Assembly: GCF_042767895.1 (NCBI RefSeq)
Contig: NC_091589.1
Span: 19,228,770 to 19,292,769 of the forward strand
Reading direction: 5' to 3'
Source of the DNA: Penaeus vannamei
Lineage: Eukaryota > Arthropoda > Malacostraca > Decapoda > Penaeidae
DNA length: 64,000 nt
Position numbers and translations under genes: made by a program. A model generated the notes under the pieces. It had not been told where the DNA came from. It was given only the letters and a program-made list of their open reading frames with translations, and did no database searches. Shown piece by piece: positions 62,797-64,000 of this stretch; the stretch's first letter is position 1; each line of letters begins with the position of its first letter.

Positions 62797-62956
62797 TTTT
62801 TAGGATTTTATTAGTTTTAACCTTTATTTCATTATAAATGGCCCGAATAATTATTACTATTGTAGTGAATTCCCCCTTTTAGGGGTTTTATTAGTTTTAA
62901 CCTTTATTTCATTATAAATTGCCCGAATAATTATTACTATTGTAGTGAATTCCCCC
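62797..62956 (+). repeat. 80-bp tandem duplication ending the array
   Basis: The end of the core (TTTTATTAGTTTTAACCTTT through CCCGAATAATTATTACTATT and GTAGTGAATTCCCCC) occurs twice with an 80-bp period. The satellite then stops and unrelated GC-rich DNA begins at TGGCTGTAGGCGGG. Confidence 0.88.
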
Positions 62957-63086
62957 TGGCTGTAGGCGGGTCATCCCGTACGCTTTCGGGCCGCCTGTTC
63001 CCCTGACGTTACGGATTGCTCTAGATAATCTACGGACTCCTCCGCCCTGCAAGATGACGTGGCTTTGCTGTGTCCTGTGTCTGCGC

Positions 63087-63121
<35 letters not shown>

Positions 63122-63303
63122 TAAGCCTGTGTTTTTATATTCCTTTGACTTACCTTTCCCACTGGTACGTGATCTACCTCTACATCTACATTACTCCTCC
63201 TATACACAACACTACTTATAAACTACTTACCTTATATTCTATACTTACCTTGTTTTATTCTTGCCTTTTCGTCTTCGACTAATTTACCTTAGCTTTGTTT
63301 TTC
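62957..63303. other. Non-satellite sequence before the second gap
   Basis: About 130 bp of GC-rich sequence (GGCGGGTCATCCCGTACGC, CCTGACGTTACGGATTGCTC), then a run of about 26 T at 63088-63113, then a pyrimidine-rich tract. The tract contains CTTACCT three times, which on the minus strand reads as the splice-donor consensus AGGTAAG. No reading frame is convincing. It could be unique flanking DNA, the edge of another repeat family or part of an intron-bearing gene. I cannot decide. Confidence 0.4.
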
Positions 63304-63803
63304 NNNNNNNNNNNNNNNNNNNNNNNNNNNNNNNNNNNNNNNNNNNNNNNNNNNNNNNNNNNNNNNNNNNNNNNNNNNNNNNNNNNNNNNNNNNNNNNNN
63401 NNNNNNNNNNNNNNNNNNNNNNNNNNNNNNNNNNNNNNNNNNNNNNNNNNNNNNNNNNNNNNNNNNNNNNNNNNNNNNNNNNNNNNNNNNNNNNNNNNNN
63501 NNNNNNNNNNNNNNNNNNNNNNNNNNNNNNNNNNNNNNNNNNNNNNNNNNNNNNNNNNNNNNNNNNNNNNNNNNNNNNNNNNNNNNNNNNNNNNNNNNNN
63601 NNNNNNNNNNNNNNNNNNNNNNNNNNNNNNNNNNNNNNNNNNNNNNNNNNNNNNNNNNNNNNNNNNNNNNNNNNNNNNNNNNNNNNNNNNNNNNNNNNNN
63701 NNNNNNNNNNNNNNNNNNNNNNNNNNNNNNNNNNNNNNNNNNNNNNNNNNNNNNNNNNNNNNNNNNNNNNNNNNNNNNNNNNNNNNNNNNNNNNNNNNNN
63801 NNN
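63304..63803. other. Assembly gap (500 N)
   Basis: The second run of exactly 500 N, a scaffold join of unknown true length. The sequence to its left is non-satellite and that to its right is reversed satellite. Confidence 0.98.
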
Positions 63804-64000
63804 ATTTTAACATTAATTCAGGTAATTATGATGATTTTCATGGTAATGCCTTTATTATTAACAATAATGATGATAATTATAATGATAATGACAATAATAA
63901 TGATGATAATAATAATAAAATGAGTATTATAATATAATTTTGATGATTACTGCAATAATAGCAATAATGAACTCTTTTTTAATAATTTTCATACTAATAA
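63804..64000 (-). repeat. Satellite in reverse orientation after the gap
   Basis: The sequence ATTTTAACATTAATTCAGGT...AATTTTCATACTAATAA is the reverse complement of the satellite stretch from TTATTAGTATGAAAATT to ACCTGAATTAATGTTAAAAT. It carries the array 1/2 variants (GAGTTCATTATTGCTATT), not the array 3 ones. Confidence 0.93.

Larger units (their letters stand above)
56080..62956 (+). repeat. Satellite array 3, diverged subfamily
   Basis: Same orientation and same core idea as arrays 1-2, but with its own fixed variants: GGAATAGAGTTAATTGTTGC instead of GAATAGAGTTCATTATTGC, CTATTGCCATTATTAG instead of CTATTGTCATTATTAG, GATTTTGGCG instead of GATTTTGCCG, AATGACAAAGATAATGATAT and ATAAATGGCC(C/T)GAATAAT. 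Cores lie near 56600, 57390, 58010, 58820, 59310, 60210, 61040, 61360, 61850 and 62730. Many units are 810-900 bp because the GCAGTTATAAT to GGAATAGAG block is doubled. A higher-order block repeats with a period of about 2.54 kb: 58.8, 59.3 and 60.2 kb correspond to 61.36, 61.85 and 62.73 kb. A 21-base T run is at 58589-58609. No gene is seen. Confidence 0.93.

Noticed and set aside
1..64000. tRNA or rRNA genes and endogenous viral genes other than the gypsy element
   Set aside because: No cloverleaf, conserved rRNA segment or other viral domain was recognisable by eye in any region.

Overview
The window is animal (eukaryotic) heterochromatin-like DNA, not a bacterial or phage region. There are no operons, no rRNA or tRNA genes, no CRISPR array and no intact host gene. 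About 42 of the 64 kb is one AT-rich satellite family. Most of the rest is one long-LTR Ty3/gypsy retrotransposon family in several states of decay. Two runs of exactly 500 N mark scaffold joins. The mix of ATT/ATC-rich satellite and long-LTR gypsy elements would suit an arthropod such as a decapod crustacean, but nothing here proves the taxon.

Layout. Satellite array 1 covers 1-20297 (units of about 575 bp) and is interrupted at 2356-2668 by an LTR fragment. LTR locus A covers 20298-26523, flanked by a 5-bp duplication ACAAT and containing the first gap (23284-23783). Satellite array 2 covers 26529-43722. Element B covers 43723-56079 on the minus strand, with a 3' LTR, an internal region carrying decayed gag and pol, and a 5' LTR. 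Array 3 (56080-62956) is a diverged satellite subfamily. A short non-satellite stretch (62957-63303) leads to the second gap. After that gap (63804-64000) the same satellite returns on the opposite strand.

History read from the sequence. The block of array 1 plus LTR A is repeated as array 2 plus the left LTR of B, with a period of about 23.4-23.6 kb, the same ACAAT-TGTAG junction and the same nested 1.3-kb solo LTR. The order was therefore satellite array, gypsy insertion, nested insertion, segmental duplication, then separate loss and gain of whole satellite units by unequal exchange. The two LTRs of B do not match each other well. Only the left one has the nested element, the flanks do not form a target-site duplication, and the satellites on the two sides are different subfamilies, so B looks like a recombinant.

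Element B keeps recognisable gag (zinc knuckle), protease (DSG), RNase H and integrase (D,D35E, GPF/Y-like) domains, but the catalytic core of reverse transcriptase is deleted and several stops and frameshifts are present. It cannot be autonomous. I did not find a new defence system or similar. The most notable signals are the satellite's palindromic architecture, the fold-back events, the covarying hairpin pair in the LTR, and the two suspicious scaffold joins.
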